DNA of 64,000 nt from Melioribacteraceae bacterium (GCA_021740785.1 JAIOZI010000003.1:44276-108275); one strand, 5' to 3'. Counted from the stretch's first letter, positions 9,175-17,793 are shown. The notes: generated by a model from the sequence alone, not told the origin. Translations and numbers: made by a program.

Positions 9175-10389
9175 TCATACATATCTTATAGCATAAACCG
9201 GTTCAAGTTTTACTGCTTTGTAAGCAGGGTATAAAGCGCCGATAACTGTAATCACCGGTATTGAAATTACAGATAGCAATAAATTTTCTATATCAAGCCT
9301 GGGATAGATTACAGCGCCCACGCCAAATGAATTTAGACTTTCAGAAAACATACTCAAATCCAACCCAACAGAAGCCAGTCTCCATTGAATAACCATGCTG
9401 ATTACCAGACCAACGATGGTGCCAATGATACCAATTATAAAGGCTTCTGTTACAATCATCCCGAAAATTTTTCGATTCTTCATTCCGATTGCCATTAAAA
9501 CTCCGAATTCATTTATCCTTTCAAAAACCGACATCAGCATTGTATTAATTATTCCGAATATTAACGCCAATCCGACTATCATTATTACTATCAGAACTGT
9601 TTCTTTATAGTAATCCATTTGAATGATTAATGTCGGGAGTAAATCTTTATATGTCAGCACCTCAAAATCAGCCGGTAGTTCAGTGATTAATCTCTCTTTT
9701 ATTTGATCAACGTTTTCGTAGTTATCGGTTATAACCGCGAACTCATAAATTTTATCATTAACATTCAGCATTCTTTGGGCATCAGCTGCCGGAATGTAAA
9801 TGTAAGTTCTTTCAAATTCCGAACTTGATGTTTTAAAAATCCCCACAACTCTAAATACTTCAGAACCAATACTGCCGTCAATTTGATTTGACATTGCAAC
9901 AACCTTATCGCCTAGACTCACATTCAGCTTATCTGCCAATTTTTGTCCCAACATAATTTCACGAGACCCACCGCTCAGATATTCACCATCTTTTAATGAT
10001 TCATCAATTATAGATACGCTCTTCTCCTCTTCAGGATTAACTCCATAAATATAAACTCCCGATGAACTGGTTGCGCTGCTTATTAAACCAAAAGCAATAA
10101 CACGCTTGCTGACTGAATTAATACCTTTTACCGTTTTAATTTTGCTTTCCGCCGATTGATAACCCGGAATAAAATCTTTTACTACCTTGTTATTATGAAA
10201 GCCTTTTTTATGAATTTGGATGTGAGAAATATTTGTGCTTACGCGGTTAAATAACATTTGATACATCATCCCGTTCATGAATGTATCCATAAATATCAGC
10301 GCAATAACACCGGCAACAACTGACCCTAACACAATTATTGATCTTCGTTTATTCCGCCCAATATTTCGCCATGCAATTTTTAAAATCAT
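9175..10389 (-). CDS. FtsX/LolC-type ABC permease (second copy)
   Basis: 404 residues. It starts with K-I-A-W-R-N-I-G-R-N-K-R-R-S-I, the cytoplasmic elbow typical of LolC/E and MacB permeases. One membrane helix follows, then a periplasmic MacB-PCD-like domain (about 45-255), then three C-terminal helices with the FtsX domain (F-E-R-I-N-E-F-G-V-L-M-A-I-G-M). It is paralogous to the gene directly upstream (10414-11643), so the transporter is likely a LolC/LolE-like heterodimer. The gap to the ATPase gene is 71 bases, larger than elsewhere in the operon. Confidence 0.9.
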   Translation of the reverse strand: MILKIAWRNIGRNKRRSIIVLGSVVAGVIALIFMDTFMNGMMYQMLFNRVSTNISHIQIHKKGFHNNKVVKDFIPGYQSAESKIKTVKGINSVSKRVIAFGLISSATSSSGVYIYGVNPEEEKSVSIIDESLKDGEYLSGGSREIMLGQKLADKLNVSLGDKVVAMSNQIDGSIGSEVFRVVGIFKTSSSEFERTYIYIPAADAQRMLNVNDKIYEFAVITDNYENVDQIKERLITELPADFEVLTYKDLLPTLIIQMDYYKETVLIVIMIVGLALIFGIINTMLMSVFERINEFGVLMAIGMKNRKIFGMIVTEAFIIGIIGTIVGLVISMVIQWRLASVGLDLSMFSESLNSFGVGAVIYPRLDIENLLLSVISIPVITVIGALYPAYKAVKLEPVYAIRYV

Positions 10390-10413
10390 TTTTTCACCAA
10401 GTATCAGGATTTA

Positions 10414-11643
10414 TTAAGTGTATCTTATTCCTTTCAGAGGCTCTAATCTATATACTTTTACTAGAGGATAAATGCTCGATAAAACTGAAATCACGAAAAC
10501 TGTTATTGATGTATTTATGAAAATACTCCTCTCCATTGTCGATTGAATTTGAGGCAGAAATCCATACTCCTCATAAATCCATCCGAGTTCGCTTCCCAAT
10601 TCAATAGGATTCTGAACGATGTAATAATTTATTATTCCTCCGATTATATCACCCAATACAATTCCTATAATCGTAATGAAAATAATTTCCATTAATACAA
10701 GATAGACTAATTTTAACTGCGGCATTCCAATCGATAACGTAACGCCGAATTCATTAAATCTTTCCGTTACCGACATCAACACTGTATTCAAAATTCCAAA
10801 TGCAACAATCACAATAAGAATTAGTAAAAAGAAAACACCGCTGATATTGTCAAATTCAATTGATTGTTTAAGATCCGGCATTACCTCCCCCCATGAAAGA
10901 ACGGCAAGTTTCCGATCGGATATTTTTTCATTCAAATTGTTTCTGACAGTTTCGATTTCATCAAGTGAATTTAGATTGATTACAAGCGCATGAATATTAC
11001 CGTACATCGAGAGCAGATCATTTGCCGATTCAATTCCCATAAAAACACCCATCGCATCAAATTCGGGAGATCCGAATTTTGCTGTCCCGGAAATAATAAA
11101 TTTTTGATTTCCAAGCGCCCCGTCAAATCCTTGAGATAAAATCACAACCGTATCGCCAATCTCAGCATTTAAATTTCCCAAAAGTTTTGCACCGATAACA
11201 ATTTCCTTTGAGCCTGCCGAGTTAAAGAAACTGCCCTCATCAATTCTATCCAATAAGTGTGTTACTTCCTTTTCTGTTTGAGGGTCAATCCCAAATATCG
11301 CAGCACCTTGAGAATTATCTTTAAAGCTGATCAAACCTTGCGCATGTATGCGTGTAGTATAAGATTTTATTCGGGGAGTTGTATTTAGAGCATTCCGGAT
11401 TTCATCAGTAATTCTAAATGCTTTATTAAGCGATGGATTTTTCTGATAACCATCACGCTGAATCTGAATGTAACCTGAAAACATCTCTACCGCATTTTTG
11501 ATATTCACATTGTAAGTTCCGATCTGTACTCCGCGCATCGCAACTGCACTCAACGTAGCAAATGTAATTGCCGTCAATGTTAATATCGATCTTCTTTTAT
11601 TGCGCCAAATATTCCGCCAGGCTAATTTTAAAAGCAGCTTCAC
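10414..11643 (-). CDS. FtsX/LolE-type ABC permease (first copy)
   Basis: 409 residues with the same layout as its neighbour: an N-terminal A-W-R-N-I-W-R-N-K-R-R-S elbow, one membrane helix, a periplasmic domain (about 45-260), and three C-terminal helices carrying E-R-F-N-E-F-G-V-T-L-S-I-G. The start codon directly follows the stop of the LolA-like gene, so the two are coupled. Together with the second permease and the ATPase it forms the inner-membrane part of the export system. Confidence 0.9.
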   Translation of the reverse strand: MKLLLKLAWRNIWRNKRRSILTLTAITFATLSAVAMRGVQIGTYNVNIKNAVEMFSGYIQIQRDGYQKNPSLNKAFRITDEIRNALNTTPRIKSYTTRIHAQGLISFKDNSQGAAIFGIDPQTEKEVTHLLDRIDEGSFFNSAGSKEIVIGAKLLGNLNAEIGDTVVILSQGFDGALGNQKFIISGTAKFGSPEFDAMGVFMGIESANDLLSMYGNIHALVINLNSLDEIETVRNNLNEKISDRKLAVLSWGEVMPDLKQSIEFDNISGVFFLLILIVIVAFGILNTVLMSVTERFNEFGVTLSIGMPQLKLVYLVLMEIIFITIIGIVLGDIIGGIINYYIVQNPIELGSELGWIYEEYGFLPQIQSTMERSIFINTSITVFVISVLSSIYPLVKVYRLEPLKGIRYT

Positions 11644-12390
11644 TTAATTGCCTCTTTCCAATTCTCTAAATGAAAATATCCTTTCATTCAATTTAATATC
11701 GAACTCCATTTTAATTACTTCGATTACCGTTGAATTCCCTTCTTTAATATTATTATGCATTGCCCAGCGAGTCGGCATTAAACGATCATCCATTTTCATT
11801 ACACCGCTAAACTCCATATAGCGAACTAGATTTCCCTTTTCGTCATAATAATCAACACGGGCTGCAAGATTATCAACTTTACGGACCCAGTAAAGCAATC
11901 TTCCCCAAACAACAGGAGCATCAGGTTCCGGAATTAATTCAATCTTCCAGCAAAGCTCGCCGTCAATTTTTTCATCTCCCAAAAGCTTTTGTGTGTAATC
12001 ATCAGTAAGATTTGATTCACGAACCAAATCATCATTCGTAAAATCGGAACCGTTCCATGATTGAAGCATCATCGATGGTGGAATTTTTATTGTTGTTTCA
12101 GTATTTTTTAAATAGCTCCACATTTCATTCCCGATTTTTAACGTCTTATTACCCGCCTCTTTTGGAGGAGATTGAATAACAATTAATGCTTTCTCATTTC
12201 CTTCCCACCAGCTTTCCATTTTAAGTTCGCGTGTATAGTCAGGAGTTTCAACAGTCATTTTTATTATTCCATGAGCATTCTCTCCCTTAAGATTGTCTTC
12301 AGCTTTATTTATTATTTCTTCAGCCGTTTGAGGAAACATTAAACATGGAACAATAAGAAGCATGATTGAAATGAAAACTTTACTATTCAT
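11644..12390 (-). CDS. Outer-membrane lipoprotein-sorting protein (LolA-like fold)
   Basis: About 248 residues with a signal peptide ending near F-P-Q-T. The mature part has the A-E-E-I-I-N-K-A-E-D-N-L start and the W-S-Y-L-K-N-T and P-P-S-M-M-L-Q-S-W-x-G-S-D-F-T-N-D-D-L blocks of the 'outer membrane lipoprotein-sorting protein' family (LolA/LolB fold). Its place next to two FtsX permeases and a LolD-like ATPase supports a periplasmic carrier for a lipid or lipoprotein. I chose the ATG at 12390 over an in-frame GTG at 12399. It is first in the operon, directly downstream of the TetR operator. Confidence 0.85.
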   Translation of the reverse strand: MNSKVFISIMLLIVPCLMFPQTAEEIINKAEDNLKGENAHGIIKMTVETPDYTRELKMESWWEGNEKALIVIQSPPKEAGNKTLKIGNEMWSYLKNTETTIKIPPSMMLQSWNGSDFTNDDLVRESNLTDDYTQKLLGDEKIDGELCWKIELIPEPDAPVVWGRLLYWVRKVDNLAARVDYYDEKGNLVRYMEFSGVMKMDDRLMPTRWAMHNNIKEGNSTVIEVIKMEFDIKLNERIFSFRELERGN

Positions 12391-12409
12391 AATTAACACC
12401 GAGATTAAA

Positions 12410-12427
12410 TGACTAAACGTTCAGTCA
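12410..12427. promoter_or_regulatory. TetR-family operator in front of the export operon
   Basis: TGACTAAACGTTCAGTCA is an 18-bp inverted repeat with eight of nine pairs matched. It lies 20 bases upstream of the LolA-like start. A very similar site (15 of 18 bases on the opposite strand) lies in front of the divergent TetR gene. Confidence 0.7.
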
Positions 12428-12457
12428 AAAACTAAGTATATGAATCTCTTTTGTCAA
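12426..12457 (-). promoter_or_regulatory. Putative promoter of the export operon
   Basis: On the minus strand TTG (12457-12455), a 20-base spacer and TAGTTTTTG (12434-12426) resemble the Bacteroidota promoter (TTTG, about 19-20 bases, TAnnTTTG) with one extra T. The end of the box runs into the operator, so a bound repressor would block initiation. Confidence 0.45.
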
Positions 12458-12467
12458 GTATTTTTTT

Positions 12468-12687
12468 AACCCAGATTTTCCATTGGAAAATCTGCCCTTC
12501 GTGCCGACAATTTGTAAGTTGAGAAATGTCAAATACTTAGCCATATAGAAATTTTGGAATTCGTTATTTGAGTAAAATATTTTTCTTACAAATTGTCGGG
12601 GTTAATCCCGCAACATAAAATGTTTCAATAAAACATTTTATGAGCGGCCAACGGCAAAAAATTTATTTCCAATGAATTTTTTGGGTT
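12468..12687. repeat. 220-bp structured dispersed repeat, copy A (MITE-like)
   Basis: The element is bounded by AACCC...GGGTT with imperfect terminal inverted repeats (AACCC-x9-ATTGG against CCAAT-x9-GGGTT). Inside are a perfect 10-bp hairpin (12472-12481 with 12485-12494), a perfect 15-bp pair, CCGACAATTTGTAAG (12504-12518) with its complement at 12585-12599, and an A/T hairpin near 12614-12641. No open frame of useful length is present. It nearly matches the element at 21581-21796. It fills most of the 388-base gap between the two divergent transcripts. Confidence 0.85.
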
Positions 12688-12716
12688 TAATTTTTCTTTT
12701 AAGAGACAAGAAATCA

Positions 12717-12749
12717 TTTGATTATATTGAATAATAACAATATTTTTTG
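12717..12749 (+). promoter_or_regulatory. Putative promoter of the TetR gene
   Basis: TTTG (12717-12720), a 20-base gap and TATTTTTTG (12741-12749) mirror the promoter of the divergent operon in spacing and box sequence. The box overlaps the start of the operator at 12748. Confidence 0.45.
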
Positions 12750-12765
12750 ACTGACCATTTATTCA
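12748..12765. promoter_or_regulatory. TetR-family operator in front of tetR
   Basis: TGACTGACCATTTATTCA differs at three of 18 positions from the reverse complement of the operator at 12410-12427. It ends 13 bases before the TetR start codon, consistent with autorepression. Confidence 0.65.
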
Positions 12766-12778
12766 ATAATTAATTCTT

Positions 12779-13378
12779 ATGCCAAGATCATCGGAACAAA
12801 ATAAACAGATAAGAGAAAAAACCAAGAAACGCATTCTGGAAACTGCTAGAACCCTCTTTGCTAAAAATGGTTTTCACGGAACTTCAATAAGTGAAATTGC
12901 AAAAGAAGCCGGTATTTCAAAAGGACTCACTTACAATTATTTCAAAAGTAAAACCGAAATCGTTGAAGTAATATTCGATGAATTTTTATTAGACGCCCAT
13001 AATTTTTTTGAAGTAATCAATAACTATTCTGACCCGTACGAAAAATTGACGGCACTGATTGAATCATCATTTGATTATATTGAATACGCTGAAGATCAAT
13101 GGAAACTTAATTTTAGTCTTATTCTCCAACCCCAGGTTATGAAACTTGCCCGCAGCCAAATGATAAAATTTTATGATGAAATGCTGAACGAAATAGAAAA
13201 AGTTTTTAAGGGAGTCGGAATAAAGAATGCAGCTTCGGAAGCGCGGGTGTTCGGCGCCGCTCTAGATGGAATCGGAATGTACTATATGATGAATAAGGAA
13301 AACTACCCTCTTAAAAAAATCAAAAAACACCTCCTGAAGAAATACAGCAAGGAAGAATTGCAGAAAACTTTTCGTTAA
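12779..13378 (+). CDS. TetR/AcrR-family transcriptional repressor
   Basis: 199 residues. The N-terminal TetR DNA-binding domain has its helix-turn-helix at about 36-56 (T-S-I-S-E-I-A-K-E-A-G-I-S-K-G-L-T-Y-N-Y-F). The C-terminal ligand-binding domain is all helical, as usual. It is divergent from the LolA/FtsX/LolD operon, and near-identical operators sit at both promoters, so it very likely represses both itself and the operon. The ligand is unknown; a lipid or membrane-active compound would fit, but that is inference. Confidence 0.9.
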   Translation: MPRSSEQNKQIREKTKKRILETARTLFAKNGFHGTSISEIAKEAGISKGLTYNYFKSKTEIVEVIFDEFLLDAHNFFEVINNYSDPYEKLTALIESSFDYIEYAEDQWKLNFSLILQPQVMKLARSQMIKFYDEMLNEIEKVFKGVGIKNAASEARVFGAALDGIGMYYMMNKENYPLKKIKKHLLKKYSKEELQKTFR

Positions 13379-13408
13379 AAATGAATTCTCTACGTTGTAA
13401 CCTCTCAA

Positions 13409-14596
13409 TTATTTGAAGAGTGAATTGACATCCATGTTGATAAAATCATACCAAGGTAAAACTTCATCACTTATAAGAATATTTCTATACACTTTATAAT
13501 TTTGATTGAACTTCCTAATACCTTTGTGGAACTTAGTATGTGATATTTTCACTTCGATTGTAATTACCTTTTTACCTTTTTTTATAACATAATCAACTTC
13601 ATCATTAACGTGCCGCCAATAATATAGTTGAAAATCATTAATCCTAGCCTCATTTAAAAGGTGTGCGCCGATAATTTGCTCTACTTTTCTACCCCAATTT
13701 GATAAATCATTTTGCGATTCTAAAAAATTAAGATCCGAGTAAACCGATGAAAGCGCCGAATTGAAGACCACCCATTTCGGGATGCTTGATTTTGTAGAAG
13801 CCGCCGAACCCGAATATTTTTGCAGACCGGAAAGCATCCACGTTTTGTCAAGTAATTCTTGATAGTGTCTTAATGTGGTAGTATTCCCGGCATCGTGAAG
13901 CTGTCCTAATATTTTATTATATGATAATATTTCACCGGAATATATACAGCCAAGTTCAAACAAATTTTTTAATAGGGCTGGTTTTTGAATAGTTGTTAAT
14001 TGTAAAATATCCCTTGAAACGGTTGTTTCAACAATTGAGTCGAGAATATAATTTTTCCATCTCTTTTCAGATTTTATTAATTCCGCTGCACCCGGGTATG
14101 CTCCAAAATAAACATACTCCTCCGGTGAAAAGCCGAATGCTTCCTTCATTTCACGAAATGACCAATGAGGAAGTTTAATCACCTCGAATCTTCCGGTTAG
14201 TGATTCGGTCAATCCTTTTTGAATTGATAATGAGGAAGAACCAAGAAGCAGTAACTTTATATTAATCCCATTTCTTGTATCCTTATCCCAATTCTTTTTA
14301 ACAACTTCGCTCCAATTTTCCAGCTTTTGAATTTCATCAATTATTAAAAGAGCCGTTTTCGATTTTGAATTATTCAGCTTCCACCGCAGTGCGTCCCATT
14401 GTTGATCAATCCAGAATGTATTACCCGGTGTAACTCCGTCTGTTGATGTAAAAGAAAACATCCCTTTCATCTTTTGAATTAATTGATTTACTAGTGTTGT
14501 TTTTCCAACTTGTCTTGGACCTAAAATAATTTGAATGAATTTACGCGATTCTGCCAATCGCTTTTTGAGGATGGATATTTGCTTTCTTTCATACAT
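13409..14596 (-). CDS. P-loop ATPase with DUF4143 domain
   Basis: 395 residues. Walker A G-P-R-Q-V-G-K-T-T is at 26-34 and a Walker B-like A-L-L-I-I-D-E-I-Q near 92-100. An S-S-S-L-S-I sensor stretch follows, then the E-x-I-x-L-P-x-W-S-F-R-E-M block, and the C-terminal DUF4143 domain with the nuclease-like Y-Y-W-R-x5-E-V-D-Y-V and I-E-V-K pattern. These 'AAA_14/DUF4143' proteins are widespread, often single, and of unknown function. It stands alone, convergent with tetR. Its leader carries a striking tandem operator-like array. Confidence 0.85.
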   Translation of the reverse strand: MYERKQISILKKRLAESRKFIQIILGPRQVGKTTLVNQLIQKMKGMFSFTSTDGVTPGNTFWIDQQWDALRWKLNNSKSKTALLIIDEIQKLENWSEVVKKNWDKDTRNGINIKLLLLGSSSLSIQKGLTESLTGRFEVIKLPHWSFREMKEAFGFSPEEYVYFGAYPGAAELIKSEKRWKNYILDSIVETTVSRDILQLTTIQKPALLKNLFELGCIYSGEILSYNKILGQLHDAGNTTTLRHYQELLDKTWMLSGLQKYSGSAASTKSSIPKWVVFNSALSSVYSDLNFLESQNDLSNWGRKVEQIIGAHLLNEARINDFQLYYWRHVNDEVDYVIKKGKKVITIEVKISHTKFHKGIRKFNQNYKVYRNILISDEVLPWYDFINMDVNSLFK

Positions 14597-14597
14597 T

Positions 14598-14649
14598 TTT
14601 ACTCACTCCATTGAGTAATTTTACTCAATATACTGAGCAAATTTACTCA
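14598..14649 (-). promoter_or_regulatory. 22-bp-period TTACTCA array upstream of the DUF4143 ATPase gene
   Basis: TTACTCA occurs at 14599, 14621 and 14643, exactly 22 bases apart. Its complement TGAGTAA/TGAGCAA occurs at 14612 and 14634, also 22 apart. The result is a perfect 20-bp palindrome (14610-14629) and a 16-bp palindrome with one mismatch (14634-14649). The array ends 2 bases before the start codon on the minus strand, where it would cover the promoter or 5' leader. Confidence 0.75.
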
Positions 14650-14678
14650 ATTCATCTTGAATAAACAAACATCCCTCT

Positions 14679-16103
14679 TTAAGTTTTTTTGATATTCCGT
14701 GTTCCGCTAATAGGGGGAGTGTGTTTGTGCGTTATTAAACTAATAATAAATGTTAAAATAAATGAAACAACAAACCCGGGAATTAATTCGTAGATGAAAT
14801 CTTTGAGGATGTTTACCTGGTTCCAAATAATGACAGTCAACATCCCGGAGATAAATCCCGCTGCAACACCGTATTTTGTAGTACGTTTCCAAAATAATGA
14901 AAGCAAGAGAGTCGGACCAAACGCCGCGCCCAAACCTCCCCACGCAAATAGTACAAGCCAGAAAACCAAGTCCGATGCTGCAAATCCAAATGAAAATGCA
15001 AGCAGAACTATTAGTAATATAATTATGCGACTGTAAAACACCGCCTTCTTATTAGATAACTTTTTCTCCGGCTTAATCGATTTTTCGTAAATATCACGAA
15101 TAACCGCTGAAGCACAAACGAGCAGCATTGAATCTGCAGTTGACATTATTGCCGCAAGAATTGAAGCAATTACAATTCCAAATAAAATAGGATGAAGATG
15201 TAACTGCGCCAAATATGGAAAAAGTTTTTCGGGATCACCATCAGGGAGCAGATCACTGCTTATGAAATAGGCTCTGCCGATAAGTCCGATGAATATTGCA
15301 GAAATCGCCATTACTACATTCCAAAACGTACCGATGTATGCACTGAATTTTAGTTGATCAGGATCTTTTATTGACATATATCTTACAAGGATATGCGGAT
15401 TACCGGGCGAGCCCAGACCAATACCGAGAAATCCTATCAATCCCCCGACTGAAATTGCAAACGGGTCGAACAGAAATGAATTATTCTGAACAATTAAATT
15501 ATACATTTCACCAAAACCGCCGATGTCAATAATTGCAACAACGGGCAAGATAACTAAAGCAAACAGCATGAACACTGATTGTATAACATCTGTAATCGAA
15601 ACGGCAAGAAATCCTCCCAGAAAAGTATAAAGCAAAACAATAATTGCAGTAATTACAACTCCGGAAAATTCGGAAACATCAAAACTTGCGCTGAATGCTT
15701 TACCTCCACCGACAAATTGTGCGCTGATGTATGCAGTCATAAAAATTATAATAATGAACGCTGAGATTAATCTTAGAAGATTTGATTTGTCATTATATCT
15801 TGATGCAAAATAATCGGAGATGGTTAGATCATCATTATCCTGGGTTTGTTTTCTTAGAATCGGCGCAGCATAAATAAACATTAGAAATTCGACAAGAGTG
15901 TAACCAGCAACAGCCCAAATGGCTGACAATCCCCGTACATAAGCTAATCCCGTTACTCCGATCAATAACCAACTGCTTCTGCCTGATGCAACGGCGCTGA
16001 GAGCTACAACAAATTTATTCATCTCTCTGCCGCCGAGGAAAAACTCACTCAATCCTTTTGATGAAAACTTTGCGGAAAGCAATCCTACCGATAATATCAA
16101 CAA
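14679..16103 (-). CDS. Sodium:solute symporter (PutP-like), start uncertain
   Basis: The SSF family is shown by S-E-F-F-L-G-G-R near residue 19, G-R-S-S-W-L-L-I-G, and about 12 membrane helices. Relatives import proline, pantothenate or other solutes with Na+. The listed TTG start (474 residues) cuts into the first helix. The same frame is open upstream to a stop at 16215-16217 and encodes a complete first helix (Y-T-V-I-S-F-V-S-Y-I-L-L-I-L), but contains no ATG, GTG or TTG. A CTG at 16172 just after an AGGTGGAG sequence is a possible start. It is probably the last gene of the operon running from 19147. Confidence 0.85.
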   Translation of the reverse strand: MLILSVGLLSAKFSSKGLSEFFLGGREMNKFVVALSAVASGRSSWLLIGVTGLAYVRGLSAIWAVAGYTLVEFLMFIYAAPILRKQTQDNDDLTISDYFASRYNDKSNLLRLISAFIIIIFMTAYISAQFVGGGKAFSASFDVSEFSGVVITAIIVLLYTFLGGFLAVSITDVIQSVFMLFALVILPVVAIIDIGGFGEMYNLIVQNNSFLFDPFAISVGGLIGFLGIGLGSPGNPHILVRYMSIKDPDQLKFSAYIGTFWNVVMAISAIFIGLIGRAYFISSDLLPDGDPEKLFPYLAQLHLHPILFGIVIASILAAIMSTADSMLLVCASAVIRDIYEKSIKPEKKLSNKKAVFYSRIIILLIVLLAFSFGFAASDLVFWLVLFAWGGLGAAFGPTLLLSLFWKRTTKYGVAAGFISGMLTVIIWNQVNILKDFIYELIPGFVVSFILTFIISLITHKHTPPISGTRNIKKT

Positions 16104-16180
16104 AATATAAGAGACAAATGATATTACAGTGTAGATGTTTGTTGTTATTTCAAGATTAGCTGCTTGTTCCAGAACTCCAC

Positions 16181-16789
16181 CTATTTCTTGAGCAGTTCTT
16201 TTATTTCCTTTAACTCAGACAAGATTGCGTTAAAAATATTTTTGTCTGAGACCGGTTCATCCGTTGAATCATCAACCGAAATTGGAGAAGCAGTTTTTGC
16301 ATTCCTAAACATTAACTGCAGAAATTTTAATCTCTCATTCCAGTCTATCAATCCTGCGAGATTGCCTTCGTAACCAGTAGGTGAACTTGACTGCCCGGCT
16401 GTTTGAATTCTGATCGACCCTAACCCGAGAATTCTATCAAACGGTGAACGGTGAAGCATGAAATCCGTAACTCCTCTAAACGGTATGTTCTGTTGAAGCC
16501 TGGAAATAATTCCTTTGTGAATTATAACCCTCTCATCAGTAATCTCATATTTTAGATTTTTGAAGTAGATTAAAATCAGAGGCACGGAGATCGCCCATAA
16601 CAGAATACATATTCCCAAGATTATTGGCCATACAATTATTGCAACCTGGGAACCACTTATTTTTGGATCAAGAGGTATTAGTGACTGCAGCAGCACGCCG
16701 GAAACAACAACAAAAAATGATATAACTGCGAGAAGCATGTACTGCTTTGTAATTAACTTCCTATCCGGTTTAAATTCTACATCTTCCAT
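16181..16789 (-). CDS. Bacterial PH-domain (YdbS-like, bPH2) membrane protein
   Basis: 202 residues. Two membrane helices (about 20-42 and 52-80) are followed by the bPH2 domain with Y-E-I-T-D-E-R-V-I-I-H-K-G-I, Q-Q-N-I-P-F-R-G-V-T-D and I-R-I-Q-T-A-G. A charged C-terminal tail ends in a short coiled coil. Family members are of unknown function, sometimes linked to membrane stress. The ATG at 16789 has GGAG 7 bases upstream and is preferred to an upstream TTG. The stop codon overlaps the AGGTGGAG sequence before the symporter. Confidence 0.82.
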   Translation of the reverse strand: MEDVEFKPDRKLITKQYMLLAVISFFVVVSGVLLQSLIPLDPKISGSQVAIIVWPIILGICILLWAISVPLILIYFKNLKYEITDERVIIHKGIISRLQQNIPFRGVTDFMLHRSPFDRILGLGSIRIQTAGQSSSPTGYEGNLAGLIDWNERLKFLQLMFRNAKTASPISVDDSTDEPVSDKNIFNAILSELKEIKELLKK

Positions 16790-16812
16790 TTTTTTCTCCA
16801 ACTAAATTTATT

Positions 16813-17250
16813 TTATTTTTGAAACTCCTTTTCAAATCCTTTTTGTGTCGGTCTGTAAATGAAAGCCATGACAGTAATTACAGCAAAAATTCCAAGATAA
16901 ATATAATCATTGGTAGCTAATAAAGAATATGCATTCCATGTATTCACAAATAATAATACTATAACTTTTGCAAGCGAAAATCTACAATAAATGAAAATGT
17001 TATTTTTTGCTTCGAATTGATTTGTGCGAATTCTATTTCTGATAATATTAAACACAAGAATTACGAGAGTGTTCAAAATGATGGTGATAACACGAATGTT
17101 TTGTTCATCGATATTTTTAAAATTCAGATAATTATTTGAAGAGACGAATTGTGCAGATATGCCTAAGAAGAGATGGAGAGCAAGAAAAAAAAGGGAGAGA
17201 TTCTCATATTGAGCGGGTATTTTAATTTCACTATTCGAATTTTCTCTCAT
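16813..17250 (-). CDS. Small four-helix membrane protein, unknown function
   Basis: 145 residues with four predicted membrane helices (about 18-38, 52-72, 92-110 and 116-134) and a short charged C-terminus. I recognise no family. It sits 23 bases upstream of the PH-domain gene and 12 bases downstream of a small secreted-protein gene on the same strand, so it is probably part of that operon. Confidence 0.6.
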   Translation of the reverse strand: MRENSNSEIKIPAQYENLSLFFLALHLFLGISAQFVSSNNYLNFKNIDEQNIRVITIILNTLVILVFNIIRNRIRTNQFEAKNNIFIYCRFSLAKVIVLLFVNTWNAYSLLATNDYIYLGIFAVITVMAFIYRPTQKGFEKEFQK

Positions 17251-17262
17251 TGCAATTGTTGG

Positions 17263-17697
17263 TTAGTCAATATCAGCAAGCAAATAATTATTTTCCAATT
17301 TAATGATTTTGAATGTGTTTTTTAATTCTTGTCCGCCGCTAAGAAAATGAACGGTTATGTAATGCCATTCAGTACCATCCTTTATTTCATGGTTATAATC
17401 GGAAAATGAATATTCATCAGATATTTCAATCAGCGCGTAAATTTTTTTACACATTCTTTTTACTTGGTTTTCTTCGCTCTTATCCCTGAAGTTATATTTA
17501 TCACGAAGGTTTCGCTTATTGTCCTTCCCGGTATAAACAATAAATTCCCTTGCACTTTGAAAATTTTCCGCACGGCATTTATCAAAAATATTTTCAACCA
17601 ATTTTTTTACGGATATTTCATCATTTTGCGCATGAGAGCTAACGGACAATAAAAGATAAAGCAAGCTAAAAAGATATATACTCTTCCCTCTTTTCAT
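17263..17697 (-). CDS. Small secreted or periplasmic protein, unknown function
   Basis: 144 residues from the chosen ATG. The open frame starts ten codons earlier, but AAAGGAG lies 5 bases before the ATG at 17697 and the signal peptide begins there (K-R-G-K-S..., cleavage near S-H-A-Q). The mature part is charged and alpha/beta, with Y-S-F-S-D-Y-N-H-E and W-H-Y-I-T-V-H-F near the end, reminiscent of small NTF2- or DUF4878-like domains. No motif fixes a function. Confidence 0.6.
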   Translation of the reverse strand: MKRGKSIYLFSLLYLLLSVSSHAQNDEISVKKLVENIFDKCRAENFQSAREFIVYTGKDNKRNLRDKYNFRDKSEENQVKRMCKKIYALIEISDEYSFSDYNHEIKDGTEWHYITVHFLSGGQELKNTFKIIKLENNYLLADID

Positions 17698-17793
17698 ATC
17701 GACTCCTTTCTTGCTTTGAATTGTCATGCTTCAATCAACTTACAAAAAAATACTAGTTAGAGTCAATACCAGGAAAAATATACTTCTTCCGAA

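Noticed and set aside
12468..12687. The 220-bp repeat as an insertion sequence
   Set aside because: No open frame of useful size and no transposase motif is present in any copy. At most it is non-autonomous.
14598..14649. The regularly spaced TTACTCA repeats as a CRISPR array
   Set aside because: Repeat units are only 7 bases with spacers that are themselves partly palindromic, and no cas genes are near. It reads as an operator array.
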